From: a virus
DNA: 54,032 bases
IMG/VR virus record: IMGVR_UViG_3300025131_009388
Span: 1 to 54,032 of that record
Direction: 5' to 3' (one strand)
The notes beneath the pieces were generated by a model. That model was not told where the DNA came from and did no database searches. It saw only the letters and a program-made list of their open reading frames with translations. Position numbers and translations under genes: made by a program. Positions 1 through 11,100 of this stretch are shown in pieces. The number at the start of each line of letters is the position of its first letter. Position 1 is the first letter of the stretch.

Positions 1-995
1 TCTATAGAGCCGGAAAGCTTACCAAAACCAAGACCAGGATTGGTCGTAGTCGATGGACCCAGACGTGGTTGTGGATCTGAATCCTTTGCTGCGACCAATG
101 CGCCGATGTTTGCAACTATCGCAGTATTCAAATTTCCTATCGAAGAACCAGTCAATACAGAATGATTTAAATCGCCGTCGACATGTAGCCTAAAGTTAAC
201 TTGGCTACCAGTATTCTGAAAACTGAATGCATAGTGATGCCACTCGCCGTCTGATGCGCTTGCATACAAGCCTGCCGTGCCGGAAACATAAAGGTTCTTA
301 ACGCCGCTTGAAGCAGATTGATAAGTAACTACCCAAGGAGAGTCTTCTTGTGGTCTCGTCCTGTCCAGCTCTATAGTTAGGCGACCGTATTGGTGTCCCG
401 AAGGAACAGAGCCTGTTGTCCAAGCGTCGAAGACAACTTCTCTCTTTGTCAATGTTTGGAAAGCAGATTTTTTAAGCCAAAATTCTACTGTGTTGCCCTT
501 GTTGCCATCTATTTCAAGGTTGGATGTTCTGTTGCTTGCCGTATGCCAAATGTTGTCAACGTTGGGTCCACCTTTAATGTAGATGTATTCTTTTGTTGCT
601 GGATTACCATAGTTCCCCGACAATGATGTTCTAGACCCCCAACCTGTGGGTGAAAATCTAGCATGTCCGTGTGTTCTGGGATATTCGTTATCAAATACGT
701 AAAGATCTAAACCGTTTGAATTGTTGATCCATTTAATCTTTTCATATGAGGATCCGTCGTAAGGATAAGTCTGATAGATTCTTCTTGCCGCAGAATCATA
801 ATATTCCTCGGCTAATCCAAATCGAGCAAAGTTCGAAGCGGTGGCGTAATCAATATGAGGTAAGAATCTAGCCTTTCTCTTTATGTATTCATCAATGTAC
901 CGGCCAGACTCGATGTCCTCCAGAAGATCATTGACACTTGACTCTGGCAAAATATGTTTTGAGCTAATTTTGCTAAAAAGGTTCTTTAAACTCAT
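1..995 (-). CDS. Virion structural/adhesion protein with LamG-like domain, C-terminus cut off by window
   Basis: The reading frame is open from an ATG at 995 to the window edge, about 331 residues, so the C-terminus lies outside. The N-terminal ~50 residues are helical and charged. From about residue 110 the sequence looks like a concanavalin A/LamG-type beta-sandwich, with GNTVEFWLKK early and the typical EWHHYAFSF strand near residue 250, followed by FRLHVDG. Such domains in phage tails bind glycans or decorate fibres. It is the last visible gene of the baseplate block and its ATG lies directly after the stop of the 645-residue gene, implying co-expression. The domain is assigned by eye; a neck or fibre protein is equally possible. 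Confidence 0.6.
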   Translation of the reverse strand, partial: MSLKNLFSKISSKHILPESSVNDLLEDIESGRYIDEYIKRKARFLPHIDYATASNFARFGLAEEYYDSAARRIYQTYPYDGSSYEKIKWINNSNGLDLYVFDNEYPRTHGHARFSPTGWGSRTSLSGNYGNPATKEYIYIKGGPNVDNIWHTASNRTSNLEIDGNKGNTVEFWLKKSAFQTLTKREVVFDAWTTGSVPSGHQYGRLTIELDRTRPQEDSPWVVTYQSASSGVKNLYVSGTAGLYASASDGEWHHYAFSFQNTGSQVNFRLHVDGDLNHSVLTGSSIGNLNTAIVANIGALVAAKDSDPQPRLGPSTTTNPGLGFGKLSGSI

Positions 996-2933
996 TTACT
1001 TCTCAACTCTAAATTTAAAAATCTTATCCTGTACTGTGTGTTTGCCGTCCGTATCATAAGCCAGCTGAATACCGTAAGCGTAGTCCGACTCAAAAAGGGA
1101 CATTTCTAAATCAAAATAATTACCATTCTTATCATACGACATTCTAGTGTATTTCGATTGGGCTCCGCTTCCGGTACCAAAAGGAATTACATCAAACTGA
1201 TCTATCAATCTGAATACTCTGTAATATGCGTCTTTAATTATCGATGGTTCCGCTTTCTTCGACGCCACAGTATATATGTTTGGTTGCCAGTCCTTTGGGC
1301 GAACAAACAATCTTATTCGCACCTTGTCACTCTGCGAGTAAGATGATTTGAGATTCTTTAAAGTTGTGATATATGTGGTACTTGGATTATAATCATAGGT
1401 CTTGTGCTTATTCACTTTAAACGTCGACCCCGTAACTAATTGTATTCCCTGTACCACCTTCGTTGGCTTACTCCAGACATCGAATATTTCACTTTCTGAT
1501 CCCGTAAAAGCAAAGGATGCGGAATATATGCCAGTGCTCACCCAACCGCCAGTTATAACAGTCGCCGCATTTACAGTCACACCGCCACCGATTGGAAGTG
1601 TTTTTGGCTTTATAACTTGATTTTTCACATTCCCAGACGGAAACACTTGTACATTTATTTGTGTATAAGCGTTATTACTCCCGGATGCGCCGCCCAAGAC
1701 AGGAATATTCTTTAACTTTCCGTTCACTATATTATAAAGATACAAGGTATTCAAGTTGTCTTCGCCCAGCAATAAAGAACTACTCAAATAAAAATTTGAT
1801 CTGTCATCTCTTTTCGAATCATCCCACCTGGCCTCAATTATCGGTCGTTTGTAAAAGAACTCGGACCCTCTCGCAAAAAACTTCTTTGTATAATAAGAAC
1901 GGTTTCTAGTGCCATCTTCATAAGATCCAGACATTTTTAGCATAACGCCATAATTTTCTCTATCCGGATCGTCTGCTGACTCAGCTGCAATCCATTCTTC
2001 TACTAGTGCTGTTATATTAACTTCTAGATTCTCTGTTCCGTTTTGAAAGTTCTTAACATAGTGAGGAAGGTTTCTTCCTGCTGTGTACCCCACTTCATGA
2101 TAGTCACCACCCGCTGTCGTCCATTTCGTTTTGCCACCCTCTTGCACAGTCGTTAAAGATAAATGATCTGTGGATACGGTGCCCTGATATGATCCAGATT
2201 GACCGGACGAGCCGGTCGTGGTTACTCTAATTGTCGCTCCCGATGTATCAGATGTGTCCTCTGCAGAAATTGAAGCAGAAAGACCTGTTTCATATACGTT
2301 TATAGAAGCACTAAAAACGCTAGCTATATCTTTGACGGCGGACATGTTCCCCGTCAATGGCACAACTATTTCAATTCCCGGCAGTGATCCCGAGAATGTC
2401 TCTCCCACTTGTGTTGTAAAAACAAAATTGTATCTTGTATTTGACGAATTATATAAGGTAAAATATTCTTGTTTTAAGAGTTGTTCATTAGTCGTCAAAA
2501 ATTTGACATCTGTTATTTGTGGTCTTTTGGTCGCAGAAGCCATTACCCAATTAGCTTCGTCTTCATCCGTGTATTCTTCCATATCAAGACCCTGTCCTTC
2601 GGACCAAGACCTGGAAAGGGGCAAAATTTGCATATCATATTGTTTCGGAAGTGTCTGACCGTGAGGACAATTAAAAACTCGTAAATAAAATTTAACACTT
2701 CCAGATTCTGGGATATTTCCATTACTCCTGTCTGTGTTGATTGTGCCTACGGGAAATTTAAGTAGTGCTCTTGTTTTCTCCACAGAACTAGTTGAAGCCT
2801 GACCAAGAATGGAGAATACCTCCAGCACATCAGACTCACCCATGTTAGATCCGGTGCCACGAGTTGACAAGTTCATCTTATAGGCATTAGTTATTGTAGT
2901 GTCTGCATTAGCAAGATATCTCTTAATAGCCAT
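996..2933 (-). CDS. Large virion structural protein, 645 aa, DNRLRE-like N-terminus
   Basis: Not firmly recognised. The first ~130 residues (ADTTITNAY, then RALLKFPVGT, then SVKFYLRVF and RSWSEGQG) follow the pattern of DNRLRE-type beta-sandwich domains found in large surface and phage structural proteins. The remainder is Ser/Thr/Gly-rich, predicted beta, with few charged helices, as in fibres and collar or neck proteins. The ATG shares one base with the stop of the gp6-like gene (TAATG), so translation is coupled to it. Position directly after gp25 and gp6 supports a tail or baseplate-attached role. No enzymatic motif is visible. Confidence 0.55.
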   Translation of the reverse strand: MAIKRYLANADTTITNAYKMNLSTRGTGSNMGESDVLEVFSILGQASTSSVEKTRALLKFPVGTINTDRSNGNIPESGSVKFYLRVFNCPHGQTLPKQYDMQILPLSRSWSEGQGLDMEEYTDEDEANWVMASATKRPQITDVKFLTTNEQLLKQEYFTLYNSSNTRYNFVFTTQVGETFSGSLPGIEIVVPLTGNMSAVKDIASVFSASINVYETGLSASISAEDTSDTSGATIRVTTTGSSGQSGSYQGTVSTDHLSLTTVQEGGKTKWTTAGGDYHEVGYTAGRNLPHYVKNFQNGTENLEVNITALVEEWIAAESADDPDRENYGVMLKMSGSYEDGTRNRSYYTKKFFARGSEFFYKRPIIEARWDDSKRDDRSNFYLSSSLLLGEDNLNTLYLYNIVNGKLKNIPVLGGASGSNNAYTQINVQVFPSGNVKNQVIKPKTLPIGGGVTVNAATVITGGWVSTGIYSASFAFTGSESEIFDVWSKPTKVVQGIQLVTGSTFKVNKHKTYDYNPSTTYITTLKNLKSSYSQSDKVRIRLFVRPKDWQPNIYTVASKKAEPSIIKDAYYRVFRLIDQFDVIPFGTGSGAQSKYTRMSYDKNGNYFDLEMSLFESDYAYGIQLAYDTDGKHTVQDKIFKFRVEK

Positions 2934-4726
2934 TAAACAATTTTACCTTTTATATCAACTTCCGGATATTTTAATTCAAAGACCGCAGTACGAGGAGCGT
3001 ATATTACTCTCCCATCTTTTGACGAATTTCCTTTAATATCATAATCAAGTGATGAATACGGTGATCCGGATTTATTAACCACCCTAACACTAACAACATC
3101 CACTATTTCCTCTACATCTTTTAGTGCTTTAAAAAAGTCGGAAACCACTATTGGCTCTCCCATTTCTCTTTGCAAGAGAAACTGCTCTTCTATCGCCAAC
3201 TGTGCCATTCTCAATACTTCATACTTATTAGCGTTTTCTTCTATTACTATATCAAACTCTACGCCAACATTTATAATAAAAGCGTCTAATATATCAATAG
3301 TATCATTAATCATTCTAACACCATTCAGCCATGTTTTTAGATTTTGTTTTATAGTATTGTTTGCTCTCACCAAGTCTCCCTCGGCGTTCTCAGAAATAAC
3401 ATACATATTTAGATTTCTCTTAAAAGAGTCGTTATCTCTGAAAATGGTGCATCGCTTTATTGCGCCGAAGTGCCCTGGCATTGCATACGCCATACTTATA
3501 TAATCTTGTCTTGTAACAGCTCTATTCTGGGCAGAGAAGTTCCCCAGTGCCCGGATTTTCAGTTCCTCGACGCCGGGAATACTTATATCTCCGACTATTG
3601 GATCCTCATTCGAAACCTCTATTGAATTTACAACATATCGCCTTATATCCTCATTCAAGGAAGCAACATTGTCAAAGTCCACTACAGCATCAACAACTCG
3701 ATTTACTTGGCCAGAACCCGCGTTAACATTCTCAGAAGTATTAGATCGGTATACGACTGATAGCATAGTGTTCGCAGGTGCTACGCCAAACTTATCAGTA
3801 GAAGTAAGTTTTGTAGGGTCGATACTTGTATCTGATATATATTCTCTTGCGTGTCTCTTGAGGGCAACGTTTGCGGGGTCTGCGATTGAGCCACTCACCA
3901 GTTCGTTCTCAGATCCATATCCGAATTGAATAGTGGTTGTGTCGTCGAGGTGTTCCACTGCAAATCTTCTAGGGACTGCTATCTTCTTCAGGATGTTTGG
4001 AACCGAATCGTTTTTTGCGTTCTTGTTTGTCACAGGCTTATAAATAGAATTTTGCGATAAATGCTCAACCTCAAAATATTCGTGACCCTCGGAGTCCGTT
4101 ACTTGAACAATCGCAGAAACATTATCTCCCGGGATGACCACCTTAAGAAATCTTTCGAATGCGTCAACCGTTTCCACGTGTTCCAATAATTCCCCAGATA
4201 CGATTCTACCTTCCGCTTTAACAGCAAAATATGTAGGTGCCCCGGTGTCATCGTTCACTTTTGCTACAATAACTTCGTTAACCGAGTCTGCAAAAGACAC
4301 ATCATCAAGTAGTGTGAAGGACACACCTCCAGCAGTAGCTACCGTAGATCCCGCCTTCAAAGTTGGTGAATATCTAGTATCAGGAGCACCAGTTGCTACT
4401 GATACAGGTACCAAAGCATAAAACTGACACGTTCCGTAGGAAGAGGGTGCCTTGTTAAAACTAAATCCTAAAAATTTTGACAACTTGAGAACATTCTCAT
4501 ACTCTGCTGCTGTTTCCAAAAATGACTCATTTGCCTGGTAGTCTAAATAAAATGATAAAACATCGCCGACGTAAGACACCGTATCGATCATTAAGGAACC
4601 AAAACCAGCTTCGTTAAAATCCCTATACGTATTTGGATAATACCTTTTTGCATGTTCCAACAATGATTCTCTTATCGAAGAAAAGTCTCTATTGGTATAT
4701 TTTATAGGAATTATTTTTTTTGGCAT
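2933..4726 (-). CDS. Baseplate wedge protein, T4 gp6-like
   Basis: A 597-residue protein of the T4 gp6/baseplate J-like family, which forms the inner wedge ring of contractile tails. The N-terminus (IKYTNRDFSSIRESLLEHAK, then GSLMIDTVSYVGDVLSFYLD and ANESFLETA) is the characteristic start of phage wedge proteins in this group. The central part has the Baseplate-J style sequence VEELKIRALGNFSAQNRAVT followed by QDYISMA. It sits immediately downstream of the gp25-like gene, as in many T4-like phages, with 18 bases between them and a GAGGGG ribosome-binding site. Length is close to T4 gp6. Confidence in family is high; exact wedge contacts are inferred from T4. Confidence 0.9.
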   Translation of the reverse strand: MPKKIIPIKYTNRDFSSIRESLLEHAKRYYPNTYRDFNEAGFGSLMIDTVSYVGDVLSFYLDYQANESFLETAAEYENVLKLSKFLGFSFNKAPSSYGTCQFYALVPVSVATGAPDTRYSPTLKAGSTVATAGGVSFTLLDDVSFADSVNEVIVAKVNDDTGAPTYFAVKAEGRIVSGELLEHVETVDAFERFLKVVIPGDNVSAIVQVTDSEGHEYFEVEHLSQNSIYKPVTNKNAKNDSVPNILKKIAVPRRFAVEHLDDTTTIQFGYGSENELVSGSIADPANVALKRHAREYISDTSIDPTKLTSTDKFGVAPANTMLSVVYRSNTSENVNAGSGQVNRVVDAVVDFDNVASLNEDIRRYVVNSIEVSNEDPIVGDISIPGVEELKIRALGNFSAQNRAVTRQDYISMAYAMPGHFGAIKRCTIFRDNDSFKRNLNMYVISENAEGDLVRANNTIKQNLKTWLNGVRMINDTIDILDAFIINVGVEFDIVIEENANKYEVLRMAQLAIEEQFLLQREMGEPIVVSDFFKALKDVEEIVDVVSVRVVNKSGSPYSSLDYDIKGNSSKDGRVIYAPRTAVFELKYPEVDIKGKIV

Positions 4727-4744
4727 TTTATGTTTTCCCCTCTA

Positions 4745-5140
4745 TTAAGTAGTTTCGGGCATACTTATTTCAAGAATATCCGCAGTATTCAATCCCGGTA
4801 CCGTATATTGTATTTGTATAGACAATGGTACGCCACTTGATATAAAAGTGTTGTCATCCGGTCCTCTAATCGCTATCCCCAAAATCTTTATAAATGGTAA
4901 CCACTTCCCCACCTGCGATATGATCGTTGTTCTGATATTGTCGTAAGTATGTTCGTTAGCCAATTCAAATAAAAACCTCTTTAGACCAACACCGAAGGTC
5001 GGTTCCATAACTCTCTCTCCGGGTGATGTCAAAACGACCATTTTAAGATTCTGTTTTACTGCTTCTAGAGTTGTCTTGTTTAGGGCATATCCATCTTGAG
5101 CGTCACGCTCTAATGGCAATTTTACTGATATACCAGCCAT
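4745..5140 (-). CDS. Baseplate wedge protein, gp25-like
   Basis: A 131-residue protein of the gp25/GpW family, a sheath-initiating component of the baseplate wedge. The signature is GERVMEPTFGVGLKRFLFE at about residues 42-60, corresponding to the EPR-type motif (G-E-R...FG.GL..FLFE) that is diagnostic for gp25 proteins. The C-terminal half has the expected pattern of one helix and a short beta-sheet (LSIQIQYTVPG). The ATG at 5140 is preceded by a near-perfect AGGAGGAG ribosome-binding site. It lies two bases after the giant 2904-residue gene and just before gp6, a conserved contractile-tail gene order. Confidence 0.92.
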   Translation of the reverse strand: MAGISVKLPLERDAQDGYALNKTTLEAVKQNLKMVVLTSPGERVMEPTFGVGLKRFLFELANEHTYDNIRTTIISQVGKWLPFIKILGIAIRGPDDNTFISSGVPLSIQIQYTVPGLNTADILEISMPETT

Positions 5141-5142
5141 AA

Positions 5143-8100
5143 TTAATCTCCTCCTGTGAGACCCTCAACCTTGGCTGCATATGCTGCAGCAGCTGCTGAT
5201 TCATTTTCCTCTTCACTAGTAAGTATGTCTTCATGATCTTCTTCACATATCTTAAATTCCTTAGTGCCCCGCCTCTTTCTCGTCCGATCTCTTTCACCAG
5301 ACAACTCAGGCATTGACAGCCCAAGAAGACCCACCGGGGTCATGAACTTTCCGTATCGGTTCTCACCTCTACCGGTTACGGCGTTTTCAAGATGTTCATA
5401 AATTGTTGCTAATTGGTCAGTAGCTATAGCGGCACCAACGACGTTCGCAGAAGATACAGATGCGGCTAACATACCCATAGCAAGCCCGATATCGATTGGG
5501 CCCTGAAAGTTAAACGGCATATAGTCATTGTCGGCAGCGAAACCATTTACTAATGAATCGCTATCACCAGTTGGTGAAAATAACAAATCGTGAGATAACG
5601 ACGACATATTCAACCCACTCCTCACCTTCGCAGGGTCGGCATCCCAAACCTTCTTCATGTCCTTGTAAGCAGGGTCCAATGCCGCTGCGCCGCCCCTGAC
5701 TAGCGATGGAATTGTATTTTTCACCATTTTCCAAGCTATTTTGGCGAAATCAGCCATTATCTTATCGGCGATATTTCCAAATCCAAACGAAGTTTGATCT
5801 GAATTTAATATATTGAAAAGATCTCCGGGTGGTGCTGCCGAAAGGTCGGTCGATCCTGCTGGGTTTTTCAGTCCCAAAACCAATCTTCTTACCGCTCCCC
5901 GTGTTGGGTCCATCATCGTTGATAATTCTTGATCAGGGTCCAATATTACTTGATTGTATATCATGAATAAAGCCTGGTACCTGTCAAGCGGAAATATAAA
6001 ATCAAACAAATATTCAATCTTTGAGTCGGGTGATGCCTCTATTCTTCTAATGTGTTGTCGGTCATCTCCAACAGTTATCTCTTGTTTGCGACCCAACCCG
6101 AACATTGCTGCCGCCAGGACATCGTCGGTGCGGTGATACTCTGGCTCCATCTGCCTTGGATTATCGATAGTGAGAAGCATCTGTGCAAGTTCTTTTGGGC
6201 AATAATCCAGTTCTACTTCCACTAATGGAGTTGGAAACATAATGTTTTGTGGTTTACCAGCAGTCATAATACCCACTTGTTCTGAGTCTGTCACCTCTCT
6301 TGTTACTACACCCTCGTCATTAGCAGAATAAGTTGCAGTCTCTTCCATCTTTACAAGATGAGACGTTCCCATCGCATATGCGGGGTCCGTTTTCCACCTG
6401 ATTGGGTCTTGAGTTTGGCGGTTCATCTCACTGATGACATCCTCGCCTGATTCGTCGCGCTCAACAATATAAAGATCTTCCTCTATAATTCTAGGACCTC
6501 GAATATACCCAAATCTAGGATTTGTATCCGCTATATACGATCTAGTTTTTGTTGTCAATCCACTAAGCCTCATATTTAAAGTCTTTAAATCTGGTAGTAA
6601 TTCACTTTGGCGGTTGTACCGGAGGATTAATTCAAGGGCTTCCTCTTCCCTGCCTTCGTCGAGGAGTGCATTAATCGCTTCCTGGGGCATGCCTGCCGCA
6701 ATAAACTCTGGGTCGATCTGGAATTGCTCTATCATATCCGGTGCCCAGAATTCCTCGGAGTCAATGCCGGAATTGCCAAAAATGTCTGTTTCGTTTATCG
6801 GTCTTAAAGAAGGGTCTTCTGGGTTTTGACCCAACGCTTGCACAATGACGGCGGAGGCGGTGCGGGCGGCGGATTCGAGTGCTCCTTCAGTACTGGGGAC
6901 AAACACCAATCTTAATCCGACCTTTAAATTTCCGAGAGTGTATATGCTCTCCACAAAATCCATCTCATCCGGATATGTCCTGCGCCAGACTTCAAGTGCT
7001 GGACCTTCTAGGTTCATTGGTCGGTCTATGTGGTCCGAGAAAAGTTTTAATAACTCATTCAATTCGTATTGATTAAATACTCCCTTATATGCTTCTATGC
7101 TTATTTCAAACTCAGGGTCAGCGTCAATCATCCTTTGAACAACACTTTGTGGTGCGTCTCCGCCTATACCAAAGGATGGGAGTCGAGGAGAGATGTGCGT
7201 GTTGATAACATTTTCTGAAAATCTGAAATACTTTTCTAGAAAGAAAGTTGGTTGACTTAAATCTTCAGGGTCTTCGTAGACGCCTCCAAAACTAGAATGT
7301 AGTGGAACCATTCCTCTGCGATATCCCCTGTTCTCATACCTACTCGGTGTTATGTGCTCTAATGATTGGACGGTACGAATATTTGAAGTCAACTCATTAA
7401 AAAAGTCTTCTTTAAAAGAATTGCATCTTGGCTTGAAGATTTTGTTTGCTGCTTCTATGATCTCTTCTTCGTCGAGAACACTATCAATAAGCACAGAGAC
7501 TGCTCGGTCGAGGTCAGTGTGGTTTGCCAATTTTAAAATTTCTGATTCAAAAACTTCCTTACTAAGCTCGTCAAGAGTCAGATCCGCCTTTAAAGAAGAT
7601 ATGAGGTAGCTCTTAAGATAATCATTAACGATGGGTTCTCCACTTAGCATGCCTGCCCCAAATCTAGAAAAAACGTAAAGACCCTTCAACATAAATTCTA
7701 TAATATAAGTCTTAACATAAACATATGTTAATTGAGAAGTCATGCTGTTTTCAAGAGGACCGGAAGCAGAAAAGTCTCTTTTTATTGGATCATTCTCTGG
7801 GAGATCCAACATCTCCTTATACTTGTCCATGATTTCTTGTCTCATCTTCTTAAAGCTGATTACATTTCTATTCCTTGCATAACAAACAACTTCTTCCTCT
7901 TCAGAAACAGGTATAAATTCTGCGGAGATTCTGTCTGCCAGGTCTTTTATTTGCTCTACATCAAAATATCTGGAATTTCGAATACCTTCTCCCACCTTGT
8001 CTAGTAGCATATTCGCAGTCACCCTGTAAGAGTCTTGCGGAAAGGCGACCGATATTCCAAGACCACCATTTAGTTTATTCCACAAACTATTTCCGTGTCC

Positions 8101-11100
8101 GTTAGCCTCTGCTGCGAAGGAGGGGTCATTCGGATAAACTCTTTGAAGAGTATTTGACCAAGAACTTAAAAACATTTCTGAAAAAGCACCAGAACGTAAG
8201 TGTTTTGGACCCTCTTGCCTGGAGATGTCTCTTGCTAGCAATCTTGTATTAATAGTCTCTTCTGACAGGTATCCGTTGTAGGTTTTATTCTCCCAAAGCA
8301 TCTCCGGTTCTCCCAAGTTAAAAAATAGTCTACTTGGTCTTTCCAAGCTAAAGCAATCTCTTATGTCTTCACCTTCAAAGTAATTTTCTTGATAAATCAT
8401 ATCTTTTTCAGATGGAAGCTCAAACTTGACGAATCTCTCTTGCATTTCTTGTAATTGCTCTTGTTCTAGTATGCTCCTCAACACAGGAGACGGCTTTACC
8501 TCATCTTTGAGATTCCTCATGGGAAAAGTTAAAATATCTTGCATAAGAGCACTGTCAGAAGGATCGGACAAGTCAAAGAAAGCTGGCTCTTTATCCGCAC
8601 CGGTCCCCGTTTGAAGCTGCTCAAACGTCACCACTTTATATCCTGCGACGCGAGTGACATCCATTCGCCCTGGCTTGGGGATACGCTGCACATCGGCAGT
8701 CTCTTGTGCGATTACCTCCTCCATCTTTGCGATGGCGGCGGCGCGACCGGCGTTATCATTAGCCCAAGCGAGACCGCGGCCGCGGATGTTTACGCCTTTC
8801 CAATATATTGCAAAGCCGTTGTGAAGTTTACCAATTGTAAACCCTAGTTGATTAGCGTCGTTTATGTCAGCCGCCTCACCCTCTGCTGTCAGGAACCGGC
8901 CGGTGCGCTGGAAATTATCACTCCTATTCCCCCTTTGGTCGGGGGTTCCGATATTATAAGTCTCCCATTCATAATGATATAGGTTTTCTCGGGCTCCAGT
9001 GTCCGGGTTCACGAGGTCTAAACCAACAGTGTCGTTGTAATCACTCAGAGAATTGACAAGGGCACTAAGGTTCCTGACTCCGGATGCGCCTGCCGTCGAC
9101 AAAGCCGCGACAGCTTCTCTGATTTTTGTTACACTCTGGACTCTAGGAAGTGTCGACTTAATGTGGTTTGTTACAAACTGGTACCGTCCTCCCTCGACAG
9201 GATTATATCCAGGGTCGCCGGGAACCTTCTGGGACGTTTCCATTTCAAACAAAGAAGGAACAAAAAATGATAAATCATTTTTAAAAACAATCGCTATATT
9301 GCGTACAACAGACTCTATTGCTAAACTTGCCATCTTATTTGAGCTATCCGTATCATATGGTCCTGGAAGGTTCATTTTTTCGAGAAGAGAGTCCAAAGGA
9401 TTATTCTCCATCAATTCCTTTAAGGCGGCGCGACGCTTCTCCGAATCGACAATGGCACGAGAAACTTCTTCCGGAGTGGCGTTTTGAGATAACAATTGGT
9501 CCCTCAACGTAGGGGATTCGATGTCAGGACAAAGATCACCGACGACAACGTTAGCAGAGTTTGAAAGCTTTGCGCATAATTCCGGATCTATAAACCGACC
9601 CAACAATCCAAAAAACTCTGCAATTAAAGATTCATTCTTTAGGTGCTCACTTAGTCCTGAATAATGCTTTTCCATCAATTCTTTTACTATTATTAATGTC
9701 TCTATATCTGCCTCTCCTTCCAACAAAGAGCACATTTCCGGTGGCGTAAGAGCCTTTGCGAGAGTATCAAATAAATCCGCAAGGTCCGAATAAGATTCGA
9801 CTGGAAGGTCCATTTCATCCAGTGCGTTGGCGGCGTCCTTCATCACTAGCAATTTCTTATCTGTGCCTTCTTTCTTCCCCCATGCATCGTCCCACAAAGA
9901 GGCACCGTAGTCCAACAAGTCTGAACAACTGGGGAATTTAATAAGGTCCAATATTCCTCTTACCAAGCCGCACAAAAATGCGATTAACATTTCTAATAAT
10001 GCTGCTTCAATCATTGGAATGAGTATCCTTAACGGATCCCAACGGGGCATTTTCGGCATTGGTGGCATTTTCCAATCAAAATCCCAGTCAAACTTTATCG
10101 GCCACGGGATTGCTGGTATACAAGACGCATAACTACAAAATAATGCCGCGAAATCAAACTTATCTAGAAACTCCTGATAAAGCTCTTCTAAGGTACAAAG
10201 GTCTTCTTTCGGGATCGGATCAATAATACTATATGTCTTTCCCTTTTCGAACCTTATCATCCCGTCCCTGAATAGTGTTGATTTTGGATTCTTGCCGTCT
10301 AAATTCCAGTCTTCGTTTGCCTTGTCTTGCCATCTCTTTATGGGTCCAAAAAATTTTGCCTCCGATGGTAAATTAATTTGCGATTTTGCATTAGCCTTCA
10401 GTATTATTACATACGGAGTTGTGAATTGTTGGATAACCTCAAACATATTCTCTCTCGGTGCTCCCAGAAGCTCTTCAAAATCCTCTAAACATATTCTTGC
10501 GTCCTCAATTGCCGCCTTATATAAATCGTCCAAATTCATCAAATAATTCATTGTTCGTGGATTATTCCACGGATGTTTCTTGTGCATATTTTTTGTGGCT
10601 CGCTGAAGAATCTTTTGCACTTCAAATTCTCCAGGCTTCTTATATGTGATCATGACAGGAACTACACCGGCACGATCCTCAACCGTCTTAAGCGGTTTTT
10701 TAGAGACCTTTCTCTCCATCAATACCTCTTCAAAAGTAATCTCTATCTCGTCACCCATCTTTGGGTTGGAGTATCCGTTAGCTCTTAGGATTGTTTTAAG
10801 GGCAGTGAAAGCCTCCTTAAGATTATCGGCTTCCTTCTTAAAATCAATTTGAGGGCGCATGCGGCCGCCTTTAATCCTCCACGTCCAAAGGTCCGCGCTA
10901 TATTTCAAAAACAGATCTCTTATTTTCTCAATTTTGTCTTCCATATACCTTGGTTCATATGTGACCGTCGATGGAAGGCTTTCCCTTCTTATATCCATCG
11001 ATGCCAATGCTGCCTGAAATGCTCTTTCCTGCTTCCTACTGACTCTGTCTCCGAATCCACTCAATTGCTTGAGAGCTTCCGCCTCTGCGTCGCGAGCGTA